A stretch of DNA of 64,000 nt, from positions 35,579 to 99,578 of the forward strand of contig JBGSXL010000001.1 of the NCBI GenBank assembly GCA_041751425.1. Reading direction: 5' to 3'. Below the pieces are notes generated by a model, which searched no databases, was not told the origin of the DNA, and worked only from the letters and a program-made list of their open reading frames with translations. The stretch's first letter is position 1; each line of letters starts with the position of its first letter. A program made the position numbers and the translations under genes. Shown piece by piece: positions 51,513 through 59,628 of this stretch. Origin of the DNA: JAVVEG01 sp041751425 (lineage in GTDB: Bacteria > Pseudomonadota > Gammaproteobacteria > Pseudomonadales > Pseudohongiellaceae).

Positions 51513-51690
51513 TTAGAGTCCGGGGGTCAATATATCCTGTTCTTTCATAAATTGCTTTGCATACATCATGGGTATCAAACCACCCAGTGATTTCTTTGGT
51601 CGTTCTTCGTTGTATTCTCGCCACCACGTCTTAATCACTAACATGGCATACCGCAGATTGATGAACCACTGCACATTACTATCGGAATCC
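51513..51690 (-). mobile_element. IS3-family transposase remnant (C-terminal end)
   Basis: Minus-strand translation gives NVQWFINLRYAMLVIKTWW, then REYNEERPKKSLGGLIP, and stops at 51513. This matches the end of IS3-family OrfB (the WF-x-x-L…A…W-x-x-x-YN-x-x-RPH-x-x-L-G-x-x-TP motif around the last catalytic Glu). A stop codon lies just before it at about 51691, and nothing of the catalytic DD part remains. It separates the restriction operon from the ATPase/TIR-like module and may mark an old insertion or deletion joint. Confidence 0.8.
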
Positions 51691-51718
51691 CTTCAGTTCT
51701 TTCCGTGTCGCTTTGGGT

Positions 51719-52753
51719 CTAACTTCGATTTCTATCTAAGTAGGATTGGTATACAAACTCTAACTCCTCAGATGAAACAAATTCTGTGTCCAATATCCCA
51801 TCACTGTATGCAAGTGGATGTGTTTTTGCCACTGGATAAATTGCCCAAGATCGATCTGCATATTCTTTAGCAAGCATCCACGCCGATATAAATACTACAA
51901 GTTTAGGGCCGAACGGGACGAGCACTACTGGGCTTTCAAGCTCCATAGCAGCATTTATTGCTCTGATTACTATTTGTGATATATCCGCGACTATATTCTC
52001 CATTTTCGCGTGTTCAATTTCCCATCCTCCATTCTTGAAATGACTTTCTGCTTTCTCACCTCTCGGACCCGCTACACGCAATCCATTCAAGAATCGAAAC
52101 AATGAATCATTTTTGTCTAAAATCACCCTATGCAAATCTGGTCTATCTACTCTAGTAGGCACGATAACCAGCCCACAGCTCGGCTCAATTTCTTTTAAGG
52201 CTATACTCGTTCGAGCAGCCTCATGCCCTGAAGCTATTAGACCTACTGCCAATCCCTGGTTTTCTAAACTTGCGTCATCGCCTAATGGGAGCCAAAGAGT
52301 GTCATTCCAACCGCCTGCCGCCTTTGGGGCATTTAAATCGCCATAGGTCATTGGTTTGGTATAAGCTATCCGCCATTTTTTATCTTTAGGTAATCTCGCC
52401 AATGAAGCAGCTAACCCGAGGACATGCGGCCTAGTCATACATGAAATATCAAAAAGAAGTTCACTATGTAAACCTAACTTATTAGCAACTATATCTTCTA
52501 AGTCATCCATCGAATAAGCATTAGCTTCAACACGGTTACAAGGTACGTCAATCTTATCTGCGATCTGATTTACAACATTCCAATTTTTATTCCTCAATTC
52601 ACTTGCTTCGGTCCCTGGGGTCGCTGATGATTTATAATCTAACATTGCGATTTCACTGATTTTGAAATTCGAAGAAATCGACTTCTTTATCGCTCCTGTG
52701 CAGCGTTCCTCAAAACTCAATGAAGCTATCATAATCATTCCATCGCTACTCAT
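51719..52753 (-). CDS. Unrecognised alpha/beta protein, third gene of ATPase–TIR-like module
   Basis: A 344-residue soluble protein with alternating strands and helices suggestive of a Rossmann-like fold: MIMIASLSFEERCTGAIKK at the start, ELLFDISCMTRPHVLGLAASL near residue 100, a middle strand CGLVIVPTRVDRPDL and PVVLVPFGPKLVVFISAWML near residue 290. I recognise no named family, signal or membrane segment. Its ATG overlaps the stop of the TIR-like gene (ATGA), so the two are translationally coupled and probably form one system. It could be an effector, a ligand-binding sensor or a regulator; the sequence does not decide. Composition is AT-rich compared with hsdM. Confidence 0.6.
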   Translation of the reverse strand: MSSDGMIMIASLSFEERCTGAIKKSISSNFKISEIAMLDYKSSATPGTEASELRNKNWNVVNQIADKIDVPCNRVEANAYSMDDLEDIVANKLGLHSELLFDISCMTRPHVLGLAASLARLPKDKKWRIAYTKPMTYGDLNAPKAAGGWNDTLWLPLGDDASLENQGLAVGLIASGHEAARTSIALKEIEPSCGLVIVPTRVDRPDLHRVILDKNDSLFRFLNGLRVAGPRGEKAESHFKNGGWEIEHAKMENIVADISQIVIRAINAAMELESPVVLVPFGPKLVVFISAWMLAKEYADRSWAIYPVAKTHPLAYSDGILDTEFVSSEELEFVYQSYLDRNRS

Positions 52754-53688
52754 TTGTCTAACTCCATACTCAGCCAACGCCTATGCTTATCTAAGAATGG
52801 TGTTACAACTTCCAGAAATTTATCCACGGTCGCGAACTGGATAGACTGCTTCGAAACCTTTTTTACGCTATCTGCAACAAGCAATTCGTAGTTGGATTCC
52901 TTTTCCCCTAGCAATACCATACTTCTTTTAATCTTCTGTCCTGGACCACGGCCCGAACCGCAAAATTGTCTAGATGTAACGTCGCCCGCGAGAAAATGGA
53001 TAGCATAATCTTGCGAAAGACCATCTAAGCAACCAATATATAACCAACCTTTCTGTGCGTCTCGAATATCTTCAGCGCTGTTAAGGTCCTCTGGGTGCAT
53101 CTTAGTCAAGGTTAGCGATCTTTCCGCGCATTTATAACTAAGCTGGTTGTAACTCGTGTCGCACCAAGAGCTTCGCTCGCTTTGCAGCCATATTATTTGT
53201 CCAGGGATTGGTGGCGGTCTCCTTGTATTGTCTTGATTTTTCATGCTTATTTTTTCCCATGTTGTAAGTGCTATTTTTGCAGTCCCCTCCTCTTCAAAAG
53301 ATAGCATTTGATAATTCGTCAACCAACTAGGCAATTTTGCTCTTTCCGCTTCCGATTCCACCACCAGAAATCTTGGTTTCCCACCAGCAACCCCAATTTC
53401 GAATAGCACTTCTTTACTCGGACCTGTAATATCCGCAACCAACAAGTTCGACTGCTTTATCCTTTTCCTGATCTCCGCTGGCCATTGCTTGTTTAGTCCT
53501 ACTTGTCCATCTAGCACCTCAACCTTTCCATGTCGCTGAAGAGCTTCTTCAAAATCTTTGCGAAAATTAATACTAACCTTGTTATTCATGCGGTAAGCAA
53601 TAAATATTCTATGTGCTTTTTCTTTATGACTACCGCCTTTTCTACCCATCAAAATATCTTTTGAAACTTTCATTATTAACTGATCCAT
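52750..53688 (-). CDS. Protein with N-terminal TIR-like/deoxyribosyltransferase-like nucleotide domain
   Basis: A 312-residue protein. Residues about 25–140 look like a TIR-type or nucleoside-deoxyribosyltransferase-like fold: HRIFIAYRMNNKV, a long helix, QWPAEIRKRIKQSNLLVADITG and EVLFEIGVAGGKPRFLVV, where the glutamate in LFEIG is the candidate catalytic residue as in TIR NADases. The C-terminal half (YIGCLDGLSQDYAIHFLAG, CGSGRGPGQKIKRSMVLLG) matches nothing I know. Such domains in defence loci usually cleave NAD+ or make signalling nucleotides, an inference here. The start overlaps the ATPase stop by 13 bp; an ATG 15 bp later is an alternative. Confidence 0.6.
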   Translation of the reverse strand: MDQLIMKVSKDILMGRKGGSHKEKAHRIFIAYRMNNKVSINFRKDFEEALQRHGKVEVLDGQVGLNKQWPAEIRKRIKQSNLLVADITGPSKEVLFEIGVAGGKPRFLVVESEAERAKLPSWLTNYQMLSFEEEGTAKIALTTWEKISMKNQDNTRRPPPIPGQIIWLQSERSSWCDTSYNQLSYKCAERSLTLTKMHPEDLNSAEDIRDAQKGWLYIGCLDGLSQDYAIHFLAGDVTSRQFCGSGRGPGQKIKRSMVLLGEKESNYELLVADSVKKVSKQSIQFATVDKFLEVVTPFLDKHRRWLSMELDK

Positions 53689-54968
53689 GAACTATTCTCA
53701 CTTCTCCAAACAAATAGTGGCGGAACTTCAAATACTGCAGGTAACTCGTAAGGATGCCAAAGCTGGCCAGGGGGCAAAAATATCGCCTCGGAGCGAATTG
53801 CCTTTAATAAGTACCCAACCAATTGTGAATTTCCTCTTAACAATGACAATTGTTCAGTCTCGACTTCAGTTTCGATAAGAACAGGCTTTTGAGATTCTAA
53901 TGTCAAAAGTTGTGGAAAATTATTTTGTATAGCTTTTATAGTGTATCTATAATCAGCATTTTCAGGTTGCAACTCAGCAGCTATAGTTTTTAGTTGATAT
54001 TCTCTATGGGATTTTAAGTATTGTAAGCGACGATTCAGTTCGGTTTTCGAAGAGGTTTCCACACTAATTTGAGTATATCCAATTGCTGCACGAACTGAAT
54101 CCCTTCCAAATCTCATCGCCCATAGAAAGGAGTCATTTTCTTGCACTACAATATTATTTTCATTTAGAAATCGTATTGTAGCTATTCTAGAAAACTCTAT
54201 CCAATCATCATCATATGGATTGGAACCTAAATGAACAATATCAAAATGGTCCCCAGGAACCGAAGTTGGATCTATTCCGGCCGGAATCAATTGTGCCAAT
54301 CCTGGTCTCGCAGCTATCACTACTAGAAAACTTACTGATTGATCTAACAGCGGGAATATGACTTTTAATGCTGGAGCAGGAACATCTTCTGCTCTGTCCA
54401 GAAAAAGCGGGACTTTCTTTCCATAATGTTCACATATTTCTTCTAGTGTACTAATCAGTGACCAAGATTGGAAAAATTCCTTTGGCCATTCCTTTAGTCG
54501 AAATTGATTGACCTTCAATCTAATAGCTTTAATTGACTCCAAAGTAGCAATATCAGAAACTCTTAGTTCTTCAGGCAATACCGCTTCTAGTAATCGCAAT
54601 GGAAACTTAAAATCGGGATTTTTGGAATCTTTCAGAAGTTGTTCTAGAACAGCTATGGCAATCAGCGCGGAAGTCTTAGCGCCAATTTGTGAGATCAGAT
54701 CTGAGTTAAACTCCAAAGTTCTCCCACCAATACCCGAATCCTTGGATAGAGACTGAAGGCAACTCACAAGATTTATATATATCGCATCCGGGTGTGCCGT
54801 CATTTTTCGATGACGTAATAAGAAAGTTTTCCCGACTCCTCGAGTACCAATTAGCAAAGTGCTCCTCTGGAAAAAACTGCCAACTCGGGGGTGTTGAACA
54901 TGAGTTTCATTGATTTGAGCAGACGACAATTTCTCGCCATCGGCTAAAAATCGTTGTGGGTTAGTCAT
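53676..54968 (-). CDS. P-loop ATPase, first gene of ATPase–TIR-like module
   Basis: A 430-residue ATPase of the AAA/STAND-like type. Walker A is LLIGTRGVGKTFLLRHRK near residue 41; a likely Walker B is VPLFLDRAEDVPAPA near 190; FLVVIAARPGLAQL resembles the sensor strand. The C-terminal half is helical, with a WFGRDS-like RFGRDSVRAAIGY stretch and a proline-rich end. No DNA-binding motif is evident. The ATG at 54968 has AGGTG 9 bp upstream; an earlier in-frame GTG lies inside that ribosome site. It is the first of three overlapping genes. AT-rich composition and lack of a core-genome neighbour suggest horizontal gain. Confidence 0.65.
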   Translation of the reverse strand: MTNPQRFLADGEKLSSAQINETHVQHPRVGSFFQRSTLLIGTRGVGKTFLLRHRKMTAHPDAIYINLVSCLQSLSKDSGIGGRTLEFNSDLISQIGAKTSALIAIAVLEQLLKDSKNPDFKFPLRLLEAVLPEELRVSDIATLESIKAIRLKVNQFRLKEWPKEFFQSWSLISTLEEICEHYGKKVPLFLDRAEDVPAPALKVIFPLLDQSVSFLVVIAARPGLAQLIPAGIDPTSVPGDHFDIVHLGSNPYDDDWIEFSRIATIRFLNENNIVVQENDSFLWAMRFGRDSVRAAIGYTQISVETSSKTELNRRLQYLKSHREYQLKTIAAELQPENADYRYTIKAIQNNFPQLLTLESQKPVLIETEVETEQLSLLRGNSQLVGYLLKAIRSEAIFLPPGQLWHPYELPAVFEVPPLFVWRSENSSWIS

Positions 54969-55117
54969 CTGTCGAGGCACCTGTATTGTATTGTTAGTTC
55001 TTTTATTTGTTAACTTCTCTAATAGTGCTTAAGCTTATTTTACACGACTACTCAAAAACTATTAGTATCACGAAGTTGAGGATATTTCTCCATAAATTTA
55101 AGACCTCAGAGTTTCCC
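54969..55117 (-). promoter_or_regulatory. AT-rich promoter region of the three-gene module
   Basis: A 149-bp gap between the module and the glutathione transferase gene. It is A/T-rich with several TATTGT/TTAACA-like stretches but no clear paired -35/-10 that I would assign. It also marks the outer edge of the defence island. Confidence 0.35.
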
Positions 55118-55732
55118 TCACTTGCCCAACCCATCATCCAACTCATTCGCCCTTACAGCCGCCGGCCTCGCATAACAGCGTTCTACATACTCGGTAAATA
55201 CAGGCCGCACTTCCAGATTCTTCTGTAAAATCGCCCAGCCGATATAACTGGCCACCACCAGATCTGCCGCCGTGAAATGCTCTCCACAGAGATACGGGCC
55301 TTTTTTAAGCGCCATTTCCAGCGTATTGACGGTGTCGGAGACATACCCGCAACCGATAGACTGCACATTTTCCTCATTGATATCCCACCTATAGGTGTTA
55401 GCAGTCATTGCCATCTCTATTGGGCCAGCAGCAAAAAATAACCAGCGATAGTAACTGCCCCGTGCAGGATCATTGAGCGCTGGCGCCAGGTTTTTCTCAG
55501 GAAACTGATCGGCCAGGTAAGCGCAGATCGCTACCACTTCTGTGACGACGGTATCTCCGTGTTTAATGGCGGGCACTTTACCCATGGGGTTAATGGCCAG
55601 ATACGCCGGGGATTTGATGCTGCCACCCATTTCCATTATCTTCACGTCATATTGGACGCCAATTTCCTCCAGCATCCAGCGCACAATGCGGCCCCGGGAG
55701 AATGGGTTTGTATACAGAGTCAGATTTTTCAT
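55118..55732 (-). CDS. Glutathione S-transferase family protein
   Basis: A 204-residue GST. The N-terminal thioredoxin-like domain begins LTLYTNPFSRGRIVRWMLEE, with a serine as the probable glutathione-activating residue, and has the cis-proline region NPMGKVPAIKHGDTVVTE and AICAYLADQFP. The all-helical C-terminal domain contains GPYLCGEHFTAADLVVASYIGW, the N-capping motif of the family. The ATG at 55732 gives the standard N-terminus; the open frame continues ~250 bp upstream but into the divergent regulator's promoter. It is divergent from a WYL regulator that may control it. The substrate is unknown. Confidence 0.88.
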   Translation of the reverse strand: MKNLTLYTNPFSRGRIVRWMLEEIGVQYDVKIMEMGGSIKSPAYLAINPMGKVPAIKHGDTVVTEVVAICAYLADQFPEKNLAPALNDPARGSYYRWLFFAAGPIEMAMTANTYRWDINEENVQSIGCGYVSDTVNTLEMALKKGPYLCGEHFTAADLVVASYIGWAILQKNLEVRPVFTEYVERCYARPAAVRANELDDGLGK

Positions 55733-55880
55733 GTTTATGTCCCTCAATATTCTCAGATGTTGTGGTGAGTTTTTGACTACCCGTGCACAATACTGATCAA
55801 ACAGGTCAATATTTGTCCTGTATCGTTTGTAGGCTTTAGCCATATTGATATCGCGGGTAGACACCCGGCAGGACTTAACC

Positions 55881-56861
55881 ATGTCAAAACCGGTCACGCG
55901 TGTACTGACGCTATTGGAATTGCTGCAAACCCACGGCCTGATGTCCGGCCCTGATATTGCGCGGCGCTTGCAGGTGGATACCCGCACCGTCAGGCGCTAC
56001 ATAAACGCGCTGGAAGAGTTGGGGATTCCCGTGGTCACCGAACAGGGTCGCTACGGCGGTTATCAGCTTGTCGCGGGTTTCAAACTGCCGCCAATGATGT
56101 TTACCGATGAAGAAACTCTGGCTGTTTCACTGGGACTGCTGGCGGCAGACCAGCTTGGCCTGGCGGAAACCGCACCGGCTATTGCCAGCGTGCAAGCCAA
56201 ACTTGAACGTGTGATGCCGGGTAATCTCAAGCGCCGGGTGCGCGCTATCAGCAACAGTGCCAGCCTGATATTGCCTAAGGCACATGGCCCGGAGAATAAG
56301 CAAGACTTGTTGCTGCTCGCCGATGCTACCCATGCTCAACAGCGTGTGCGGTTTGTTTATCAGACGGATAATGCTGAAGCGCAGCAGCGCAACGTTGACC
56401 CTTACGGCATCGTATTCCGTCGCGGTCACTGGTATATGGTAGCGCATTGTCACCTGCGCAAAGCACTGCGAACCTTCCGCCTGGACCGTCTTAGCAAGGT
56501 GGAATTACTCAGCCACAGTTTTCTGCGCCCGCTTGATTTTGATGCGGCGTCGCATCTCAACGAAAGTATGCAGAATGTGCCGCGACAACATCCTGTAACA
56601 GTCTTGCTGCACACGGACATGGCTACTGCGTCTCACTATCTGCGGGGCCTGGAAGGTCTGTTACAACCACAGGACGACGGACTCTTGATGGACACCAGCA
56701 CCGACAGCGTGGAGTGGTTTGCACGCTGGCTGGTGCAGATGCCCTTTGCGTTGACGATAGTGCAGCCGGTGGCGTTGTGGGAGGCGGTGAATGCACATTT
56801 GGAGTTGGTAAGGGGGAACTTTAGGTTGCAGAAAAACGTTTCCGCGGAAACGTGTCTGTGA
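55881..56861 (+). CDS. HTH/WYL-domain transcription regulator (YafY-like)
   Basis: A 326-residue regulator. Residues 1–60 form a DeoR-type winged helix (RVLTLLELLQTHGLMSGPDIARRLQVDTRTVRRYINALEELGIPV, then GRYGGYQL), and residues 130–230 a WYL domain with RVRFVYQ, NVDPYGIVFRRGHWYMVAHC and LRTFRLDRLSKV. WYL domains bind small or nucleic ligands and regulate stress or defence functions in various bacteria. The ATG at 55881 has AGGA upstream. It is divergent from the GST gene; the shared 148-bp region is the likely site of action. Confidence 0.88.
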   Translation: MSKPVTRVLTLLELLQTHGLMSGPDIARRLQVDTRTVRRYINALEELGIPVVTEQGRYGGYQLVAGFKLPPMMFTDEETLAVSLGLLAADQLGLAETAPAIASVQAKLERVMPGNLKRRVRAISNSASLILPKAHGPENKQDLLLLADATHAQQRVRFVYQTDNAEAQQRNVDPYGIVFRRGHWYMVAHCHLRKALRTFRLDRLSKVELLSHSFLRPLDFDAASHLNESMQNVPRQHPVTVLLHTDMATASHYLRGLEGLLQPQDDGLLMDTSTDSVEWFARWLVQMPFALTIVQPVALWEAVNAHLELVRGNFRLQKNVSAETCL

Positions 56862-56887
56862 AAAAAGGCTTTAGGATAAAAAAGTTA

Positions 56888-56992
56888 GGTATTGACAAGT
56901 TAACTGGCCAAGTCGAAAAAATCTAGGTAAACCGTGTTCTATATCGCTACCGCCTTTTCCCAGGACGCAAAAGCTCGCAGTCGGAAATAGCG
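56888..56992 (-). mobile_element. IS6-family terminal fragment
   Basis: Starts with the inverted-repeat end GGTATTGACAAGTTAA and is nearly identical over 105 bp to 60914–61018. The minus strand holds the very end of the transposase gene (…YLDFFDLAS-type reading frame, diverged). It breaks off sharply at 56992. Confidence 0.8.
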
Positions 56993-57111
56993 CAAGGCCG
57001 ATCCATTGGCAATGGCCAGAAGAACTGGATCATTAGTGAAGGCGTGATTCGCGATGGCGGCAAATTAACGTTCAAGGAAGTACAGATCGAGGGCGAGCGT
57101 GACTTAACGAA
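56993..57111 (+). pseudogene. Possible 3' gene fragment cut by the IS6 remnant
   Basis: Beginning exactly at the IS6 fragment edge, one plus-strand frame reads GRSIGNGQKNWIISEGVIRD followed by GGKLTFKEVQIEGERDL, a protein-like beta-rich stretch with no start codon. It runs into the slt gene on the other strand. I do not recognise the family. It looks like the tail of a gene interrupted by the element. Confidence 0.35.
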
Positions 57112-59067
57112 TCAACGGGGCCCTCTAATAGTCGCTTCGTGTTCGGTAAGCATCGGAATGCTCGCGCCAACCCGGTACGCGTAGATAACGGTATACGCCA
57201 ATACATTCTGTACGTAACCACGGGTTTCGGCGAACGGTATCATTTCAATCCAGATATCAACTGGTATGTTGGCATTGGTTTGGTCCAGCCACTGTGAGAC
57301 CCGACTTGGGCCTGCATTGTAGGCAGCTGCCGCCAGAATGCGATTGTCGTCAAAGTTCTGCAATTGCCTGGCCAGATAGCGGCTGCCCAGTGCGATGTTG
57401 ATCTCGGGGGTAAATAAGTCTTGATCGGTGATGCGAATGCCGGCGTCTCGCGCAGTCTCCCTACCGGTGGCTGGCATCAACTGCATCAGGCCTCGCGCAC
57501 CGGCGGGCGAGACGACATTGGTCATGAACGCGCTTTCCTGTCGGGCGATCGCGAATACATAGAAGGGATTCAGTTGCGGGTGTTTACTGACTGCCTCTGT
57601 TACGTAGTCCTGATATGCAATCGGGAAGCGCAATTGCAGATCGTCCCAGTAACTCACCTTGATCATGGCCTGTATGCTATTGCGATGCCATCCCCAATCG
57701 GCAGCCAGTTTTCCGGCAGCCAACACCTGCGCTTCATTCAGTTTTGCCAGCGCGTGGTCCCATTCCCGTATAGCATTGGTTTCATCGTCGAGCAGGAACA
57801 GTTCATGGGCACGTTCGAGTGCGGGCAACTGCGCCAGCTGCTGGAGATCTGCAGCGCTCGCCTGCACCGGACGATCGACGAATGCATACGGCTGCCCCAG
57901 TATGCCGGCAGCCAGAAAACCGTAATACGAACGCAAGCCGGCCAGGTCCTGGTAAATACGCTGAGCCGCAGTTACCGCTTCAGTTGTGTCCTGCTCCATC
58001 AGGCTACGCGCGTGCCAGTAACGCCAGCGCTCACTGTCCTGCGCACTTTCCGGCAACAGTGGTATTCGAGCAATGAGGCGCGTCCAGTCCTGCGTGCCGA
58101 GCGCATTGCGTAACAACCAGTCTGCCAGTGATTCAGAGCGCAGGTCAGGATTGTTATGCAACAGCGTTTCCACTTCTACTATATAGCCCTGATAAAGCAT
58201 ACGCAGGGCAATGAAGCGTGCGGTCGAGAGTCGCTCGGACTCGGTGAACTCATGTGATGACGCGTAAGAGTCAAGCAGCTCCATTGCTTGTGTGGAGTTG
58301 CTGCCTGCGAGACGCTGCAAGCCATGCAGAATTATTTCAGTGGTCTCTTTGTCTCGAGCGCTGAAGTCATTGATGCGACTCAGCCGGCCCGGGTTCTGGT
58401 GTACATCAAGAAAAGTCTGCGCCAGCGCCTGTTCGCGCGCTGGCAGCAGTCGCTCAATATAGCGGGCAAGATTCAACTGCCCCGCCTTTAGAGTATTGCT
58501 GAAACGCTGCCAGCCAACCTCAGGAGTCATGCTGCCTGACTGTATCCATATATCGAATACCGGGTCACAAACATTGGGCTGTGAGTTGGTCACATTCCAC
58601 AGCGGCGCCACTGCATCCAGTGCGCTGGCATCATCATTGTCGAATCGGGCCTTGAGCACACGACAAGTCAGTTCAGTAGTCGTGTTGCCAGGATTGTAGT
58701 AGCGGATCATTTCTGCGGTGCGGTTGGCGTTAACCAGTTCTGCCAACCATTGCCGTTCGAGCCTGGCAGCGATTACAGTTCCTGCATATTGCTCGAGGAA
58801 TGCGTCAACTCGAGCATTGGGCAGCGTGGCGAGATCGCGGCTGAGTGCTGCGTATTCGAGATACGGCAACAATGGATAATCTGACAATTGTTCCAGTAGC
58901 TGCTGGAATTCGGCTGTGTTGCCGCTCGCCAACGCCGCCGAGGCCTTGGTATAGAGCTGGCGCTGGAAGTTGCGATCGCCGTTGTCCACTACCGGCTCCT
59001 GCGCCAGGGCAGCGTTCATGACTATGCAGAATGTCAACACGAGTATGTTGATGTATTTGCGGTTCAT
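57112..59067 (-). CDS. slt: Soluble lytic murein transglycosylase
   Basis: Periplasmic Slt70-type enzyme that cleaves the MurNAc–GlcNAc bond to give 1,6-anhydromuropeptides. The ~651-residue protein has a signal peptide (NILVLTFCIVMNAALAQ), a long superhelical U-domain (~30–470) and the C-terminal catalytic domain with IARQESAFMTNVVSPAGARGLMQLMPATGR, where the glutamate in RQES is catalytic, then ALGSRYLARQL and AAAYNAGPSRVSQWL. The start was set at the ATG at 59067; an in-frame GTG 12 bp earlier is possible, and neither has a strong ribosome site. It sits between two IS6-derived remnants. Confidence 0.93.
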   Translation of the reverse strand: MNRKYINILVLTFCIVMNAALAQEPVVDNGDRNFQRQLYTKASAALASGNTAEFQQLLEQLSDYPLLPYLEYAALSRDLATLPNARVDAFLEQYAGTVIAARLERQWLAELVNANRTAEMIRYYNPGNTTTELTCRVLKARFDNDDASALDAVAPLWNVTNSQPNVCDPVFDIWIQSGSMTPEVGWQRFSNTLKAGQLNLARYIERLLPAREQALAQTFLDVHQNPGRLSRINDFSARDKETTEIILHGLQRLAGSNSTQAMELLDSYASSHEFTESERLSTARFIALRMLYQGYIVEVETLLHNNPDLRSESLADWLLRNALGTQDWTRLIARIPLLPESAQDSERWRYWHARSLMEQDTTEAVTAAQRIYQDLAGLRSYYGFLAAGILGQPYAFVDRPVQASAADLQQLAQLPALERAHELFLLDDETNAIREWDHALAKLNEAQVLAAGKLAADWGWHRNSIQAMIKVSYWDDLQLRFPIAYQDYVTEAVSKHPQLNPFYVFAIARQESAFMTNVVSPAGARGLMQLMPATGRETARDAGIRITDQDLFTPEINIALGSRYLARQLQNFDDNRILAAAAYNAGPSRVSQWLDQTNANIPVDIWIEMIPFAETRGYVQNVLAYTVIYAYRVGASIPMLTEHEATIRGPR

Positions 59068-59096
59068 AGTTATTTGCACTTTAAAATTTGCCCGAA

Positions 59097-59132
59097 TGCA
59101 TTGCTTGCGTTGCCTGCATTGCTTTCATTGGT
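59097..59132. repeat. Four 9-bp tandem units upstream of slt
   Basis: TGCATTGCT, TGCGTTGCC, TGCATTGCT, TTCATTGGT: four head-to-tail 9-bp units in the region upstream of the slt start codon. Confidence 0.65.
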
Positions 59133-59218
59133 GCTAGCGATATGTGTGCCCATTCTACATGTCCTGATCACAAGCGCAGCTAGATTCCACCATTGATTAC
59201 AAAGCCATCGAGTGGCGC

Positions 59219-59497
59219 CTAGATGTCATCGAACACTGGATTGGCGAGAGTTCCGCTATAGAGCGGTCCATAGCGTGTCTGCCGGGTATCCGTCATGTTC
59301 TCGAAATCCTGTGTCCACAGGTTGAGCCCCATCACCCAGTCCATAGTAGTGCTTGCCCCGAGCAGATTGGCCTCACTGAAACTGGAGAGCTGGGTCCCCG
59401 CGAACTCAAAACCAGGCACCTCAAGTTCGCGTTCGAAGCGACCTCCCCACAGCCTCGCTAAATCCCGTTTATTTCTCTTATGTCCGGTTGCGTACAT
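59219..59497 (-). pseudogene. TonB-dependent receptor fragment
   Basis: A 92-codon frame whose residues include FEFAGTQLSSFSEANLLG, then MDWVMGLNLWTQDFEN, a pattern like the barrel strands of FecA-type receptors (AGTQ…SYFTEANL…WV-x-G-x-N-x-W-x-x-DF). It stops at 59219, and the same frame continues after the stop with APLDGFVINGGI before a second stop. No plug domain or remaining barrel is nearby, so this is a relic. The assignment rests on pattern memory only. Confidence 0.4.
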
Positions 59498-59628
59498 ACG
59501 ACCAGCTCAAAGACGGAGGAAAATCGAGCAATGCTGGGCGGTGGCCCGACGCTGGGCTGGATGGCTCACATCCTGATCGGCAGCATTTTTTTAATTATTG
59601 AAGTAAAAGGATAAGGAAGCCAGACACT

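Noticed and set aside
49827..51590. A 587-codon plus-strand open frame opposite hsdM
   Set aside because: It is antisense to a gene with clear methylase motifs; the GC-rich third positions of hsdM keep the opposite frame open. The translation is low-complexity hydrophobic/Gly-Val-rich with no domain.
40540..55117. Prophage or integrative element with attachment sites
   Set aside because: No integrase, no tRNA and no matching direct repeats were found at the two island edges, so island boundaries are inferred from gene content only.
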